Notes: generated by a model not told the origin, from the sequence alone. A DNA stretch of 64,000 bases from Halobacillus shinanisalinarum (GCF_022919835.1 NZ_CP095074.1:1488001-1552000); one strand, 5' to 3'. Positions 55,625-63,367 are shown, numbered from the stretch's first letter. Numbers and translations are program-made.

Positions 55625-56068
55625 ATGAAAACCAAACGATTATGGAAAGGATTCGGTTGGGGGATTGTAGCAACTTTTGTGATGTCTATAGTGATGATTA
55701 TCGGAAAAGCGACTGGTTTAGCTCCTATGCCGGAGCCAATACCTATTGCTACTGTTAAAAACATCTTTGGAGGAGGGCCCAAGCCACTACTCATCCTGTT
55801 AGGGATCTTTTCCCATTTCTTTTATGGGGGTATATTCGGAGCCTTGCTGACTCAATTGTTTAAGCCCGTAACGATTAAAAAAGGAATCGGGTTAGGCATC
55901 ATTCTATGGTTTGTGATGCAAATCATCCTCCTCCCCTTCATAGGTTGGGGTGTATTTGGAAGTGGAATGACTTTAAAAATTGCTATAGCCACTCTTATTT
56001 TACACCTCATCTACGGTGGGACACTAGGATGGATTACGGATAAACAGTTAACAACATCTATTTCATAA
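55625..56068 (+). CDS. Four-helix membrane protein, YagU/DUF1440- or DUF6789-like
   Basis: A 147-residue membrane protein with four helices: WKGFGWGIVATFVMSIVMII, a FGGGPKPLLILLGIFSHFFYGGIFGAL middle (in part: LLILLGIFSHFFYGG), and LILHLIYGGTLGWITDK. The repeated H..YGG motifs are typical of a family of uncharacterised proteins found with metal-resistance or quinol-linked genes. It is co-transcribed with the Cys-rich protein 34 bp upstream. ATG 55625 after GGGGG. Function unknown. Confidence 0.65.
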   Translation: MKTKRLWKGFGWGIVATFVMSIVMIIGKATGLAPMPEPIPIATVKNIFGGGPKPLLILLGIFSHFFYGGIFGALLTQLFKPVTIKKGIGLGIILWFVMQIILLPFIGWGVFGSGMTLKIAIATLILHLIYGGTLGWITDKQLTTSIS

Positions 56069-56103
56069 TAAGTGTACTTTTATTTTCATAAACAGCTCCT
56101 AAA

Positions 56104-56136
56104 ACAAAAATGGGCACCTGACTCTTACAAGTGCCC
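56104..56136 (-). terminator. Hairpin terminator
   Basis: GGGCAC/GTGCCC stem with 13-nt loop; T-rich tail on the reverse strand. It could end transcripts from either side. Confidence 0.5.
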
Positions 56137-56188
56137 TGCTTCCTACAATCCTTTGAAACAATAGAATCTAATTTTGGAATTTTTAATA

Positions 56189-56297
56189 TTATGAAATCAA
56201 GTCTTCAAGATAATGGCCCTATCGTATAAATGAAAAATAAGCGCTAATCCTTATTAAAGAATAGCGCCCTTTTCAGGAAGACTTGATTTCAAGATAA
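56189..56297. repeat. Dispersed hairpin element, complete copy (variant stem)
   Basis: Left terminus ATGAAATCAAGTCTTC, AAGATAATGGCCC, stem GCGCTA/TAGCGC, GCGCCC, right terminus GAAGACTTGATTTCAAGATA. The inner stem carries paired changes relative to the 45.4-kb copy. Confidence 0.8.
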
Positions 56298-56367
56298 TCC
56301 AATATGTTCTTAACGCAAAAACACCCGTTCGTATTCCGGAATAAGATATCGTCCCTAGGAACTATTT

Positions 56368-56448
56368 CTATCTCTTAAAAAACAGTAAAAGGGATATGAA
56401 CATCAATACAATTCCAGCAATACGATAGATATTTATCGGTGTACTCAT
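56368..56448 (-). CDS. Possible small membrane protein
   Basis: A 26-codon frame (MSTPINIYRIAGIVLMFISL, then LLFFKR) starts at ATG 56448 with GGGAG 7 nt upstream. One hydrophobic helix with a basic end, like many Bacillus small membrane proteins. No family identified. Confidence 0.4.
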   Translation of the reverse strand: MSTPINIYRIAGIVLMFISLLLFFKR

Positions 56449-56557
56449 TTTTTCACTCCCTTCATCAAAACAGGGCTTCTTCAGAACAAAATTCATATCT
56501 TTATGCTATTTCTATTTACTTTCGAAAAGTCCTTCCCCTTATTCCATTGGACCTTTT

Positions 56558-56600
56558 CGCGCAAATCCTCTATTCCGGAAATGCGCCCTATTCCTGTATA
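56558..56600. repeat. Dispersed hairpin element, hairpin-only fragment
   Basis: CGCGCAAATCCTCTATTCCG followed by GAAATGCGCCCTATTC. No terminal repeats are recognisable. Confidence 0.5.
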
Positions 56601-56786
56601 GCTGGCAGACTTTGCTTGGTTTTTAAGCACATAATTCCTGCCCCCTTATGTCCTTGATGCCTAGGCGTTTTAAACAAATGATAAGAAGAAAACAAAAAAA
56701 TAACTGTTTACAATATCGATTCATTAATATATAGTTGATTACACAACTAATCAACCCATCAACGAAATGGGAGGAAGGAGGTTTTT

Positions 56787-57155
56787 GTGAAAGCTGTTTT
56801 TGATGACTCCAGGCCAATCTTCCAGCAAATTTCAGAAATGATTGCTGATGATATTGTTGATGGTGAGTTGCGTGAAGGAGATCAAATTCCCTCAACAACA
56901 GAGATTTCTAAATTTTATCAAGTGAACCGCGCAACGGTGCAAAAAGGCTTATCAATGCTCGTTGATGCAGGTTATGCATATAAACAGCGTGGCGTTGGGA
57001 TGTTTATAGCTAAAGGGGCTAAAAGCCGGTTGCTTGCTGAACGTAAAAAAGATTTTCACCTTCAATATCTCAAACCATTGCTGGAAGAAGCAAAGCGAAT
57101 TCAGATGACGAAAGAGGAAATTATTCGATTTATTGAGGAGGACAACGATGATTGA
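56787..57155 (+). CDS. GntR-family regulator, YtrA type
   Basis: A 122-residue regulator: DDSRPIFQQISEMIADDIVD, the winged helix STTEISKFYQVNRATVQKGL, and a short C-terminal helix (about 75-115) instead of a ligand domain, the YtrA subfamily form. GTG 56787 follows AAGGAGG. It overlaps the ABC ATPase gene by 8 nt, so it is the first gene of a GntR-ATPase-permease operon like B. subtilis ytrABC, and probably represses it unless envelope stress or a peptide antibiotic is sensed (inference from family). Confidence 0.87.
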   Translation: MKAVFDDSRPIFQQISEMIADDIVDGELREGDQIPSTTEISKFYQVNRATVQKGLSMLVDAGYAYKQRGVGMFIAKGAKSRLLAERKKDFHLQYLKPLLEEAKRIQMTKEEIIRFIEEDNDD

Positions 57156-58029
57156 TATTCACAACTTATCGTTTTCATATGGGGATGTAACAGCGCTCGA
57201 AAAGGTTACGTTACAGGAGGACAAACCGATTATTACAGGATTGTGGGGACGTAATGGCTCTGGAAAAACAACGTTGATGAAATTGATTTCCGGACTAGAA
57301 AAACCCAATCAAGGAAAGATTAATGTGAACGGGATCAATCCCTATAACAACAAAGAGGCGATGAATCATGTGACTTTTATGCAAGAAAACCACCCATTTT
57401 CAGACTTATGGGACGTAGAAGATGCCCTTCGTTTTGGTGCATTTTTCAATAAAAACTGGGATCAGAAGTTAGGCGACGAATTAATTGATATGTTTGAATT
57501 ACCAAGGAAAAAGAAAATCAAGCAATTTTCAAAAGGGATGCAGACAATGATTAAGATTACACTTGGGCTAGCCAGTAAATCACCAGTAACGATCATGGAT
57601 GAACCTTCCAACGGCCTAGATGCTCATATGCGTAAGCAGTTTTATGACGTACTGCTCGATAGTTACGAGGAACATCCCCGATTAATTATGCTGTCAACAC
57701 ACCACATTGATGAACTTGAACCACTCTGTGAAAAAATTGCAGTGGTTGATCAGCAAACGATTATTCGGTATGAAGAAATAGAGAAATTGAAGAATTATGG
57801 CGTTCACTTGTCGGGATCAGTAGAGTCAGTGGAATCACTGTTTGGAAATAGCAAGATCATTGACAAACGTAAACTTGGGAAGCAAATGAATGTCATGATT
57901 GATGAGCCTTTCAATGCAGACTGGGAGAGACGGGCAAAAGAGGTTGGAGTTAACATCGAAAAAGCACCACTTCAGGATTATCTCGTTAATCTAACAAAAA
58001 AGGAGGGCAAAAAATATGAACACGCTTAA
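57148..58029 (+). CDS. ABC transporter ATP-binding protein
   Basis: A 293-residue ATPase with Walker A GLWGRNGSGKTTLMKLI, signature QFSKGMQTMIKITLGLA, Walker B VTIMDEPSNGLDA and H-loop STHHIDELE. The C-terminal ~80 residues form an accessory region as in YtrB/BcrA-type exporters. Start ATG 57148 is 7 nt after GAGGAGG, overlapping the regulator gene. It pairs with the permease gene, which overlaps its 3' end by 14 nt. Confidence 0.9.
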   Translation: MIDIHNLSFSYGDVTALEKVTLQEDKPIITGLWGRNGSGKTTLMKLISGLEKPNQGKINVNGINPYNNKEAMNHVTFMQENHPFSDLWDVEDALRFGAFFNKNWDQKLGDELIDMFELPRKKKIKQFSKGMQTMIKITLGLASKSPVTIMDEPSNGLDAHMRKQFYDVLLDSYEEHPRLIMLSTHHIDELEPLCEKIAVVDQQTIIRYEEIEKLKNYGVHLSGSVESVESLFGNSKIIDKRKLGKQMNVMIDEPFNADWERRAKEVGVNIEKAPLQDYLVNLTKKEGKKYEHA

Positions 58030-58720
58030 AGGACCGTTTCTACTCATGTTTAAAGAGATGCGGATGACTTTTTATATCAACTTTGGAATAACGATCGCTT
58101 TAATGGCATTGTATATTTTTTTAAGTTACTCAACTGGTGAGAACGGAAATTTAGGTTCAATCTTCGGCCCTTTTTATGCCGTTTTTCTCATTTATCCATT
58201 TATTCTTTTTCAAGGGTACAAATATATTCTTTCCTTGGGCGGAACGAGAAGACAGTTTATGATGGCAACCTTTGCATCTGTTAGCATCTATATGGTGCTA
58301 AGCGTGCTCATTCTAAATGGATTACATCTATTAAGCCAATTTTTTATCGATCAAGGGCAAATCTTTCATATGGCCGACCTCGTTAACGGCTCTCATCCGC
58401 TATTATATATCTGGATTGATCTATTATGGATGCTTTTTCTCTTTGGCGTTGGGATAATGATTAAAACCATTTGGTTTAACCTCGGCAATGTAAGAACCTT
58501 AATTTGTGGAGCCATATTGTTGATCGTATTAATTACAACATACACTTTTGCTGACCTTAGCCCATTTATAGAATTTGTGATTGTTGATCATCTCTTATTT
58601 GTCCACATTCTTGCAGGGATCGCAGTATTATTCATGCTGCTCTCTTACCTCATCATGAAAAATGGACCATTAGAACGTGGAGATAGGGCTAGATTCATTG
58701 GGAAACAGCAACCTGAATAA
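58016..58720 (+). CDS. ABC transporter permease (ABC-2-like)
   Basis: A 234-residue protein with six predicted membrane helices: FYINFGITIALMALYIFL at the start, FYAVFLIYPFILFQGYKY, MMATFASVSIYMVLSVLIL, and further helices to LFMLLSYLIMKNGPLE. It is the membrane partner of the upstream ATPase; the unit resembles ytr-type exporters or lantibiotic-detoxification transporters. Substrate unknown. It is followed by a strong terminator at 58750. Confidence 0.8.
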   Translation: MNTLKGPFLLMFKEMRMTFYINFGITIALMALYIFLSYSTGENGNLGSIFGPFYAVFLIYPFILFQGYKYILSLGGTRRQFMMATFASVSIYMVLSVLILNGLHLLSQFFIDQGQIFHMADLVNGSHPLLYIWIDLLWMLFLFGVGIMIKTIWFNLGNVRTLICGAILLIVLITTYTFADLSPFIEFVIVDHLLFVHILAGIAVLFMLLSYLIMKNGPLERGDRARFIGKQQPE

Positions 58721-58749
58721 GCGTTTTTAGAGTAATTAGTAGTTATTTG

Positions 58750-58777
58750 AAGGTTACCGAAATTGGTAACCTTTTTT
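58750..58777 (+). terminator. Terminator of the GntR-ABC operon
   Basis: AAGGTTACC/GGTAACCTT stem with six T. Confidence 0.9.
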
Positions 58778-58965
58778 GATTGGAAATAAAAATACGCTTC
58801 TTCATCGAACCTGTCTTAATTTAACAAACAAACAGCTCCTGACCCAGTAGCCGGTGTTCCACAATATGGCCCTTTAGCGAGATAACAAGGTAAACTTTCA
58901 TAGCAGCTTTACCGGTTGTTTAAAACAGTCCCTGCGCCATTTTTTGAACAAGTTTCAGTGATCAT

Positions 58966-59442
58966 CTATCCAAATAGTCCTCTGTCAATGAGATTCGCTG
59001 TAACAGGCTTGCGTCCTATTTCTCGTGACCATACAGATAATTGACCGATGTGGTGGATTTCGTGGGCGATGACATGGCGCATAATTTCCCCGTATTTGAA
59101 GCTGAATGTTTCACCATTGGAATCAGTTTCCGCAAGTTTCAGCTCTTCCATTTCGTCCGTCCAGGATGTCACAAATGATTCTACTTCTCTATGATATTGG
59201 CTTGAAAGAGCCTTCACTTTGGATAAGCTTGCATAGGCTTCAAACGGTGGTTCTTCAGGTTCTGACTTGCCTTGTAGGCCGCAAATCCAACTGTACTCGA
59301 CTTCCACGATGTGAAACAGGGTATATAGAATGCTGCCAATTCCACCTCCCCTTTTTTCCAATAATTCTTCTTCTGGAACCGTTTCACACCATGTAAACCA
59401 GTCAGCTCTGACTTGCCAATTGTATTCAAATAATTTCAGCAT
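58966..59442 (-). CDS. DinB-family protein (YfiT/DUF664-like)
   Basis: A 158-residue DinB-fold protein with LYTLFHIVEVEYSWICGLQG (first His), and MRHVIAHEIHHIGQLSVWS, the HxxHHxGQ-type metal cluster of bacillithiol transferase-like proteins. ATG 59442 follows GGAGGT; the frame open to 59556 lacks a ribosome binding site. This is the third DinB-fold gene in the region. Confidence 0.85.
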   Translation of the reverse strand: MLKLFEYNWQVRADWFTWCETVPEEELLEKRGGGIGSILYTLFHIVEVEYSWICGLQGKSEPEEPPFEAYASLSKVKALSSQYHREVESFVTSWTDEMEELKLAETDSNGETFSFKYGEIMRHVIAHEIHHIGQLSVWSREIGRKPVTANLIDRGLFG

Positions 59443-59562
59443 AACAATGTTACCTCCACCATTCTTTTTAGACAACTTTGACCTTATAATAGGTTCTTTA
59501 ATGAGTCTCTTAAATCCTTTATTTTCTTTTTCATAAAAGAGAACTTGATTATTCAATTGTCT

Positions 59563-59612
59563 GGCCCAATACAGGAAGACGCGTTTTAGAATACGATCGC
59601 GCCCTATAGTTT
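59563..59612. repeat. Dispersed hairpin element, partial copy
   Basis: TGGCCCAATACAGGAAGACG, then a degraded GCG..CGC stem and GCGCCC. The right terminus is missing. Confidence 0.5.
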
Positions 59613-59645
59613 AAGTGTATTTCTTCACAAACTCTATTAGAAATA

Positions 59646-60056
59646 CTATTTATTAATAACAATAGATAGTTTATAGTTTGCATGCTCATTTAAATCTTCC
59701 AAAAATTTATTTAATATTTCATTAGATGGAAATTTGCATTCAAGAAGGTAACAACCATCTCCACTAATTTTATAGTTATTTATAATGTATTGTTCTTGTG
59801 TTTTTATAAATGAGATATAAGGTTGATGATGAATACTTTGTGTAATGATCGTAATAAAGGCATGTACAAAACACCCTAATTTGACTTGGTTAACCTTTAT
59901 CGTATACCCCTCAATCACACCATTGTCTTCTAGTTTGGCTACTCTATCTGAAGCAGCTTGTCCAGTCAAATGGACTTTCTCACCCAATTCTTTCATGGTG
60001 ATACGACTGTTAATGGATAGTTCATCTAGGACACGCATATCTGTGCTATCTAACAT
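59646..60056 (-). CDS. Lrp/AsnC-family transcriptional regulator
   Basis: A 136-residue regulator. The HTH is DMRVLDELSINSRITMKELG with KVHLTGQAASDRVAKLED; the C-terminal RAM ligand domain is of the usual beta-alpha-beta form (KISGDGCYLLECKFPSNEIL). It is divergent from the MBL hydrolase gene with 117 bp between starts, a likely regulatory target. ATG 60056 with AAAGG upstream. Confidence 0.85.
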   Translation of the reverse strand: MLDSTDMRVLDELSINSRITMKELGEKVHLTGQAASDRVAKLEDNGVIEGYTIKVNQVKLGCFVHAFITIITQSIHHQPYISFIKTQEQYIINNYKISGDGCYLLECKFPSNEILNKFLEDLNEHANYKLSIVINK

Positions 60057-60173
60057 TTTTCAAATCCTTTCAGATATCAAGTCGAACGGCAAAAAGACTT
60101 GATTTCATCCATGTATTTCTTCATTGAGGATAATATAAAATAAAATGTAAATGAAAGCAAAGGAGTTATAACC

Positions 60174-60935
60174 ATGAATATACAACAAATTCGCAATGCA
60201 ACTCTGATTGTTAAATATGCGGGGAAAAAATTCTTAATAGATCCATTTTTAGCGGAAAAGGGTACGTACCCTCCTTTTCCGGATTCCGCAAGACAAGATC
60301 AAAATAATCCTTTAGTTAGCTTACCGACTTCCATTGATAATATTATTAATAATGTTGATGCCGTCATTGTTACTCATCTTCATTTAGATCACTGGGATGA
60401 TGTTGCCAAAGAGGTACTTCCAAAAGATATAAAATTGTTTGCCCAAAATGAAGACGATGCTTCAGAAATCCAGAACGGTGGTTTTAAAAACGTGGAAGTT
60501 TTACAAGAAGACACCGTCTTTGAAGATATCCAGTTAATTAAAACAAAAGGCGAACATGGCAGAGGGGAAATACTAAAACTTGCTGGTCTAGTATGTGGAG
60601 TTGTCTTTAAACACTCAAACGAGAAAACTTTATATATAGGTGGAGATACTGTTTGGTATGATGAAGTTCAGAAAGAAATCCAAACACACAAACCAGAAAT
60701 CATTGTAGTAAATGCTGGAGATAATCAATTCCTAGAAGGGGGTTCTCTAGTAATGGGCAAAGATGATGTTTATGAAGTGCATAATGCTGCCCCTAACGCA
60801 AAAATTATTGCTAGTCATATGGAAGCTGTTAATCATTGGACACTATCAAGAGAAGAACTAAAAAACTTTATAATTGAAAAAGGAATCTCCTCTAATATTT
60901 TGGTGCCGGAAGACGGAGAATCATACTCACTTTAA
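60174..60935 (+). CDS. MBL-fold metallo-hydrolase (UlaG/YtkL-like)
   Basis: A 253-residue metallo-beta-lactamase-fold enzyme. The metal motif VIVTHLHLDHWDD is near residue 65; a second region LYIGGDTVWYDEVQ provides the bridging Asp, and IIASHMEAVNHW the last His. Family members hydrolyse phosphodiesters or lactones; substrate unknown. ATG 60174 with AAGGAG. It is divergent from an Lrp-type gene. Confidence 0.85.
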   Translation: MNIQQIRNATLIVKYAGKKFLIDPFLAEKGTYPPFPDSARQDQNNPLVSLPTSIDNIINNVDAVIVTHLHLDHWDDVAKEVLPKDIKLFAQNEDDASEIQNGGFKNVEVLQEDTVFEDIQLIKTKGEHGRGEILKLAGLVCGVVFKHSNEKTLYIGGDTVWYDEVQKEIQTHKPEIIVVNAGDNQFLEGGSLVMGKDDVYEVHNAAPNAKIIASHMEAVNHWTLSREELKNFIIEKGISSNILVPEDGESYSL

Positions 60936-61000
60936 ATGTTAATTAAGTGATTAAACAGAGTTACTACGTGCCTCGTAGTAATATACATTAGGGCTAAACC

Positions 61001-61077
61001 TTTTGCTTCAGATTTGCGCCCGTCGGAATAATATTTTTTAACATTATCTCGAAATCAAGTCTTCAAGATAATGGCCC
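61001..61077. repeat. Dispersed hairpin element, two opposed fragments
   Basis: A right-half piece (GATTTGCGCCCGTCGGAATA, 61011 onward) is followed by a left-terminus copy TTATCTCGAAATCAAGTCTT continuing to AAGATAATGGCCC (61044-61077). Confidence 0.65.
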
Positions 61078-61194
61078 GTTTGTTGAAGATCAACTTTCCC
61101 CAGTGATTTTATTGTCACTCGAATATGTAACTTATATCTCTTAGATCTCCTGATATAGCTTACTTAAATGAGCTTTTAAATGTTGTTCAAACTT

Positions 61195-61466
61195 CTGTAA
61201 CCGTCAGATAACTTTGAACACTTTTTGCTAAATTGAAATGAACACTTTACTGGAAATTAGAACATGTACGAAGTCACTTTACATGGAGCCTCTGCGGGAA
61301 AGATGATGAGCCATGAAGCCAGATGCTACAAGGAATCTGGCTCAGCCGATGTAGGCTATCATGCCCGCCTCTCCAAATAAAGTGCACGTTTCTACTGGAA
61401 ATTAGTGTTCAGTCTTATTCAGCATTTTCAGGTAAGAAAGTGTTCATTTCTACTTAGCGGTTACAG
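61195..61466. mobile_element. 272-bp element with 30-bp terminal inverted repeats (MITE-like)
   Basis: The ends, CTGTAACCG...TGAACACTTT at 61195 and its inverse ending AAAGTGTTCA...CGGTTACAG at 61466, match inversely at 21 of 30 positions. Inside, ACTGGAAATTAG occurs twice as a direct repeat near both ends, and the centre is a GC-rich imperfect palindrome (GGAGCCTCTGCGGG..CCCGCCTCTCC). There is no coding capacity for a transposase. One end overlaps the last codons of the integrase fragment at 61450. Confidence 0.6.
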
Positions 61467-61602
61467 CCTTTAATGTGTTTTCTGCTTTCCCAGTAAAATC
61501 CAGGTATTTAAGGTATTTAATTACTGGATTAATAGGCTCCCCATAAGAATCAATAAGCATATAGCATTCCTTATCTTCAACTTTAATTCCCTTAACTTTC
61601 AT
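61450..61602 (-). pseudogene. N-terminal fragment of a tyrosine recombinase/integrase
   Basis: A 50-codon frame: MKVKGIKVEDKECYMLIDSY, GEPINPVIKYLKYLDFTGKA and ENTLKAVTAK. The P..KYLKYLD..GK..NT...Y layout is the start of the SAM-like core-binding domain in Bacillus phage and transposon tyrosine recombinases (about 350 residues when intact). The frame stops where the 272-bp element begins, so the gene was interrupted or deleted there. The rest of the integrase is not found. Confidence 0.55.
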
Positions 61603-61688
61603 CCAAGCTACCCCCTATTTATAAATTCTTTATTAACGTTGTAAACTATAAATTTATAGTACATTTATATAGCTTATAAAGATACTAA

Positions 61689-61733
61689 AAAGAAGTAGGT
61701 TTTAACGTTGGATACGTTATCACCTACTTCTTA
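61689..61733 (-). terminator. Terminator upstream of the integrase fragment
   Basis: AAGAAGTAGGT/ACCTACTTCTT stem with a 23-nt loop and five T on the reverse strand. It lies 87 bp before the integrase fragment, in its leader region. Confidence 0.7.
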
Positions 61734-61744
61734 TAGTAGTAATT

Positions 61745-61870
61745 AAATTAAGGATAAGGTGTAATACATAGCACTATCCACTGGCAACACCTCCGACCTG
61801 GGAAGTCTCCTAAAAGCGACTAATGACAAGCCAACAGGTGCTACCTAACCCCTCACGTGAAGCTGATCTA
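61745..61870 (-). other. Possible structured leader region before the integrase fragment
   Basis: On the reverse strand TAGCAC is followed about 65 nt later by GTGCTA, and TTGGC by GCCA, enclosing a GC-richer segment with GGAGACTTCC and AGGTCGGAGGTGTT. It is directly followed by the 61.7-kb terminator. The arrangement (folded segment, terminator, gene) is that of an attenuator, but I recognise no known riboswitch class. Upstream, an open frame ending CWLVISRF may be part of another lost gene. Confidence 0.35.
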
Positions 61871-62033
61871 TTGATTTTTTTATCATAACACAGCTTTTCT
61901 TTTACCTCACAAAGGTTGGTGGCTTTACGTCTAGATATTAGAGACTTTGCAATACCCTGATCAATCTTAGCATTTTTCCATGATTCTTCTCCTATTCTGA
62001 AAATTCAGTATTCCTAAAAAAGCTTACTATTCC

Positions 62034-62240
62034 TTATACCAATCCATCTGCTAATGGCAGATCTGAATTGAAATACGTCTCTACGTTTCCTTTTCGGTCT
62101 TCAGAAGCCTCTTTAAAGACATGATTCATCTTATCCATCACTAACAGTTTAGCCTCTGCTTTGGCTTCGTGAAGCTCTTTAGCCTCCTGAACTGTTACTT
62201 GAAGGTCACGCTCTCCGTTAATGATTAGGACGACGATGCT
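62034..62240 (-). pseudogene. C-terminal fragment of an alpha/beta hydrolase
   Basis: The reverse strand reads VLIINGERDLQVTVQEAKEL, LLVMDKMNHVFKEA and ENVETYFNSDLPL-like tail (in fact GNVETYFNSDLPLADGLV). The Asp after G-E-R and the His in MNHV are the last two residues of the hydrolase catalytic triad. No nucleophile Ser region is present; the frame before 62240 is unrelated. Confidence 0.65.
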
Positions 62241-62404
62241 GGAACATCGCCGGTCACAGTAGACCAAATCCATCAAGAGGTGTAATAGTTTATCTTTTAA
62301 ACTTAGAGAAGTGTATGAATGATTATTCTGACTGGCTAACATAATTTAGACAAAAAACCACACAAGCGAAACCACGGCTATTCATGTTAAGGCTAAAATC
62401 AGAT

Positions 62405-63367
62405 TCAGATCTTTCTAACTCCACTACTGCCGATTAGACTGTCCCTTGCTTCAAAATATTCTTTATAAAGTTTGTTTACAAATTCTGCTGTACTCGTAAC
62501 CTCTTTAATAGCACCAACGCCTTGACCACTTCCCCAAATATCCTTCCATGGCTTGGCGGTCTCTTCTCCAAAATTCATCTTGGATGGATCACTTTCAGGA
62601 AGATTGTCAGGATCCAAGCCTGCTGCTCGAATTGATGATTTCAGATAATTTCCATGTACACCCGTGAAAAGATTGCTATAAACAATATCATCAGACGTAC
62701 TGTCAACAATTGCTTGCTTATACTCTTCAGAAGCACGTGCTTCATTCGTTGCAATGAACGGTGAGCCAATATAGGCAAAATCAGCCCCCATCGCTTGGGC
62801 AGCCAAAACTGAATTTCCCGTAGCAATCGATCCGGACAAAGCAAGCGGACCGTCGAACCACTGTCGAATTTCTTGAATGAAAGCAAAAGGGCTCTTCACA
62901 CCAGCATGACCGCCAGCTCCTGCTGAAACTGCAATTAAGCCATCTGCACCTTTGTCGATTGCCTTGTGCGCGAAAGTGTTATTGATTACGTCGTGCAGAA
63001 CAATTCCTCCGTAGCTATGCGCTGTGTCAAATATCTCCTCACGGGCACCTAAGGATGAAATAATAATGGGAACGTTGTACTTTTCACACAATTCCATGTC
63101 TTGTTCTAACCGTTTATTTGACTTGTGAACAATTTGGTTAATAGCAAATGGTGCAGCTGGACGATCTGGATTTTTTGCGTTATAAGCTGCGAGCTCCTCT
63201 GTGATTTCTGCCAACCATTCATCAAGTAAGGAGGCGGGTCTAGCATTCAGTGCAGGCATTGATCCAACGATCCCTGCCTTACATTGCTCTATCACTAGCT
63301 TAGGATTACTAATAATAAACATCGGTGATCCGATTACAGGGATACGCAAATTCTGAAGTATTGACAT
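62405..63367 (-). CDS. Nitronate monooxygenase (2-nitropropane dioxygenase family)
   Basis: A 320-residue FMN-dependent TIM-barrel. IPVIGSPMFIISNPKLV is the N-terminal substrate/FMN region, ADGLIAVSAGAGGHAGVKSP the GxGGHxG loop with the catalytic His, and LALSGSIATGNSVLAAQAMGADFAYIGSPF the phosphate-binding strand (in part: SGSIATGNSVLAAQAMGADF). It would oxidise propionate-3-nitronate or similar nitronates. ATG 63367 with GGAGG upstream. Single-gene unit beside an SDR fragment. Confidence 0.87.
   Translation of the reverse strand: MSILQNLRIPVIGSPMFIISNPKLVIEQCKAGIVGSMPALNARPASLLDEWLAEITEELAAYNAKNPDRPAAPFAINQIVHKSNKRLEQDMELCEKYNVPIIISSLGAREEIFDTAHSYGGIVLHDVINNTFAHKAIDKGADGLIAVSAGAGGHAGVKSPFAFIQEIRQWFDGPLALSGSIATGNSVLAAQAMGADFAYIGSPFIATNEARASEEYKQAIVDSTSDDIVYSNLFTGVHGNYLKSSIRAAGLDPDNLPESDPSKMNFGEETAKPWKDIWGSGQGVGAIKEVTSTAEFVNKLYKEYFEARDSLIGSSGVRKI

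Noticed and set aside
37884..61077. Classical chromosomal integron
   Set aside because: Gene orientations are mixed, genes have their own promoters, the repeats have inverted-repeat termini more like MITEs, and no integron integrase is visible.
37884..61077. CRISPR array
   Set aside because: Repeats are roughly 106 bp, degenerate, widely spaced by genes and lack uniform spacers; no cas genes.
61745..61870. Known riboswitch, T-box, SRP RNA, 6S RNA or tmRNA
   Set aside because: I compared remembered consensus motifs of these classes and none fits; only generic pairing remains.
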